From positions 1 through 15,181 of the forward strand of contig VGLX01000008.1 of NCBI GenBank assembly GCA_016866645.1: 15,181 nucleotides of DNA, read 5' to 3'. Position 1 is the first letter of the stretch, and every line of letters begins with the position of its first letter. A program made the position numbers and the translations under genes. The notes beneath the pieces were generated by a model. It ran no database searches and was not told the origin of the DNA. It worked only from the letters and a program-made list of their open reading frames with translations. Source of the stretch: Candidatus Woesearchaeota archaeon (GTDB lineage: Archaea > Nanobdellota > Nanobdellia > SCGC-AAA011-G17 > VGLX01). Shown in pieces: positions 13,663 through 15,181 of this stretch.

Positions 13663-14961
13663 TTATGTGTTCAGCCCATTAAATACGAACACGAATGTTT
13701 TTCCTGAAACTTTTTTATTGATAAATCTTTTTTCAGCAAGTGATAATAAGTCTGTTCTCGCGGTTTGGTATACGACTTTGTAGGTTTCAGAAATTTCTTT
13801 TATTGTAAATGTTTTATTAGGGTTCTTCATAAATTCTTCAAGAATCATTGCTTGCCTTAAATTTAAGCCGGGAATTTCATGAATAATATGCTTAACTTGT
13901 GCTTGTTCCTGTTGTTTTTGTTTAATATACTCTAATAGGTCATTTAATGAGTCATCAATGCACTGTATGATATACTTGATAAAGTATGTTAAATCCATCT
14001 CATCATACTCCGTGTATAAATAAGCTAGGTCATAGTTATTTCTTGAGCGGACTATTCTTCTAGAAACAGCCATGTATTCAAAAAGCCAGTATCCTTTTGA
14101 TAACATATACCAGTAGAACACGCTTCTCGCAGTTCTACCGTTTCCGTCATTAAAAGGGTGAATATAGCCTAATAAAAAGTGCAATGTGATACCTTTTATA
14201 ATCGGGTGAATGAACTCTTCAGAATCATTATTCGCAAAATTGCAAAACTCGTCTATTGATCTTGGAATATCTTTGTGGTCTGGAGGCGTATGAGCTATAA
14301 CCCCTGGATTTAAACCATCTCCGATTATTATGTCATTGCTATCTCGGAATGCACCCTCGTCTTTAGGGTCGTTTAGAGTATCTTTTGTAATCCTTGCTTG
14401 AATCTCAAGTAATAACCGGGGTGTGATTGGCTTGTTCTTTTGGGATACAATGAACTGCATGGCATCATAGTTATTAACAATCATTTTTTCAGATTTAGTT
14501 TTCGGCTTTCTTTTTTCTCTAAGCATAGCCTTTGCAATTTTGATTGTTGTTGAAGCTCCTTCGATTACACTTGAAGCGATAGATTCTTCCATTAATGAGT
14601 TTACAATGTACGACTTATTCAAACCTAAATCTTTTGTTTGTATTTCTATATTTCCCGCAAGGAATTTATCAAAATGGTGAAGTTTTCCACTAAACTCAGG
14701 GAGTAATGAATACTTCAGTTTAATAGGTTTAAATGGAACAGACTCGTATCTTTTATTGCGAAGAAGTTTCATAAATGTCCAAACATACTTCATTTCTGAA
14801 CTATCTTTTAGCCTATACTTTAATTCAGACCAATACAAATATCGTCTGTTAAATTCGAGTATGTGATCCATGAGATTCCTTTCTTTGATAATTTCAAATA
14901 ACGCTTGATACTCTGTTTCCAGTACCTTTGTCCATCCTATTGGTTTTTCAGGAAGTTTCAT
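13663..14961 (-). CDS. Fic-family AMPylase with N-terminal inhibitory helix and C-terminal HTH
   Basis: 432 residues, standard for Fic_N plus Fic proteins. Residues about 1-120 are a Fic N-terminal domain, then the inhibitory helix SSVIEG (130-135, matching [S/T]xxxE[G/N]), whose Glu134 should block productive ATP binding until released (class II Fic). The catalytic motif HPFNDGNGR (268-276) is complete, with His268. Residues about 385-413 form a winged-helix/HTH (TIKEISETYKVVYQTARTDL), suggesting DNA binding. Expected reaction: transfer of AMP from ATP to a hydroxyl side chain of a target protein; many relatives sit in toxin-antitoxin, stress or mobile loci. AT-rich codons differ from all genes to the left, which suggests acquisition. 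AAGGA lies five bases before the ATG; tandem repeats cover the promoter, and the HTH may bind them. Confidence 0.92.
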   Translation of the reverse strand: MKLPEKPIGWTKVLETEYQALFEIIKERNLMDHILEFNRRYLYWSELKYRLKDSSEMKYVWTFMKLLRNKRYESVPFKPIKLKYSLLPEFSGKLHHFDKFLAGNIEIQTKDLGLNKSYIVNSLMEESIASSVIEGASTTIKIAKAMLREKRKPKTKSEKMIVNNYDAMQFIVSQKNKPITPRLLLEIQARITKDTLNDPKDEGAFRDSNDIIIGDGLNPGVIAHTPPDHKDIPRSIDEFCNFANNDSEEFIHPIIKGITLHFLLGYIHPFNDGNGRTARSVFYWYMLSKGYWLFEYMAVSRRIVRSRNNYDLAYLYTEYDEMDLTYFIKYIIQCIDDSLNDLLEYIKQKQQEQAQVKHIIHEIPGLNLRQAMILEEFMKNPNKTFTIKEISETYKVVYQTARTDLLSLAEKRFINKKVSGKTFVFVFNGLNT

Positions 14962-14970
14962 TGTAATCCT

Positions 14971-15081
14971 TCTACTAATTTAGTAATCATTAGTAGATAT
15001 TAGTATTGACTAGTATTTAAATTTATCTACTAATTTAGTAATCATTAGTAGATATTAGTATTGACCAGTATTTTAAATTTT
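14971..15081. repeat. Two tandem 55-base repeats over the Fic promoter
   Basis: Copy 1 begins at 14971 and copy 2 at 15026. The first 40 bases are identical (14971-15010 and 15026-15065), and the tails differ by one substitution and extra Ts. Each copy contains the perfect inverted repeat CTACTAAT/ATTAGTAG with a 9-base spacer (14972-14996; 15027-15051), plus ATTAGTATT and CTAGTATT or CCAGTATT variants, so about four to five TTAGTA-type half-sites per copy. Very likely protein-binding sites controlling the Fic gene. Confidence 0.8.
15014..15021 (-). promoter_or_regulatory. TATA box for the Fic gene, inside the repeat
   Basis: Minus strand TTTAAATA at the end of repeat copy 1. Spacing predicts initiation near 14990, about 30 bases before the ATG and within the inverted repeat, so a bound repressor would block initiation. 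A similar TTTAAAAT lies in copy 2. Confidence 0.4.
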
Positions 15082-15132
15082 ACCCTTTATTTTACATACC
15101 ATCTGTTATGAGGTATTGTGATGCGTCATGTG

Positions 15133-15180
15133 TTAAGGTATTTTTAGTTCGTTTTTGTTGATGGTTATGTCATAGATTCT
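15133..15180 (-). CDS. Possible C-terminal end of a gene running off the right edge
   Basis: The minus strand from the window edge has fifteen open codons (RIYDITINKNELKIP) before a TAA at 15133-15135. The composition looks like a protein terminus, but it is too short to judge. If real, the gene lies upstream of Fic on the same strand, about 50 bases before the repeats. No other signal is seen in 15082-15181. Confidence 0.2.
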   Translation of the reverse strand, partial: RIYDITINKNELKIP

Positions 15181-15181
15181 G

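Noticed and set aside
14971..15081. CRISPR array from the tandem repeats
   Set aside because: Only two units placed head to tail with no spacers between them; the internal half-sites and promoter position point to operators.

Overview
The window looks archaeal. It holds an intron-bearing tRNA-Cys(GCA) without an encoded CCA, archaeal TATA-like boxes (TTTAAATA, CTTAAATA, TTTTAAAA) about 25 bases before starts, Shine-Dalgarno-led genes inside operons, an AbrB-PhoU type protein of archaeal architecture and a two-domain CoaBC. I cannot name the lineage from sequence alone; a DPANN-type archaeon (for example near Woesearchaeota) is my guess, not a demonstration.

Left half (3-7846, all + strand): a cassette of six genes. 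These are a coiled-coil protein cut by the window edge, a coiled-coil plus von Willebrand A (VWA) protein with complete MIDAS residues, a long helical coiled-coil protein with a vague TelA-like look, a Trp-rich protein of unknown family, a 583-residue AAA+ ATPase with a large novel N-terminal region and an unusual Walker B, and another unknown protein. Genes 1-2 and 5-6 overlap. A TATA-like box and a Shine-Dalgarno site start a second unit at gene 3, and a T-run precedes gene 4. AAA+ plus VWA partners are a known theme (MoxR-, RavA/ViaA- and CbbQ/CbbO-like chaperones), but the other members are unrecognised. This is the best candidate for an undescribed system.

Middle (7848-11340, - strand): a tightly overlapped operon of CoaBC fused to a class II aldolase domain, a GNAT acetyltransferase with a C-terminal cysteine cluster, and a TIM-barrel amidohydrolase. 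Each junction is a 4-base ATGA overlap. The operon converges on the left cassette with one base between stop codons. It diverges from the AbrB-PhoU regulator-like gene across a 100-base region packed with TTTAAACA palindromes.

Right part (12408-15181): the tRNA-Cys, a stretch with two mutually exclusive hairpins, a 52-codon ORF coupled to a polytopic membrane protein (possibly one gene split in two, T4SS TrbL/VirB6-like by appearance), a 9-bp hairpin, and an AT-rich Fic AMPylase gene on the - strand. Two near-identical 55-base repeats full of ATTAGTA half-sites cover the Fic promoter. The fragment beyond may hold the end of another - strand gene. This segment has the look of accessory DNA.
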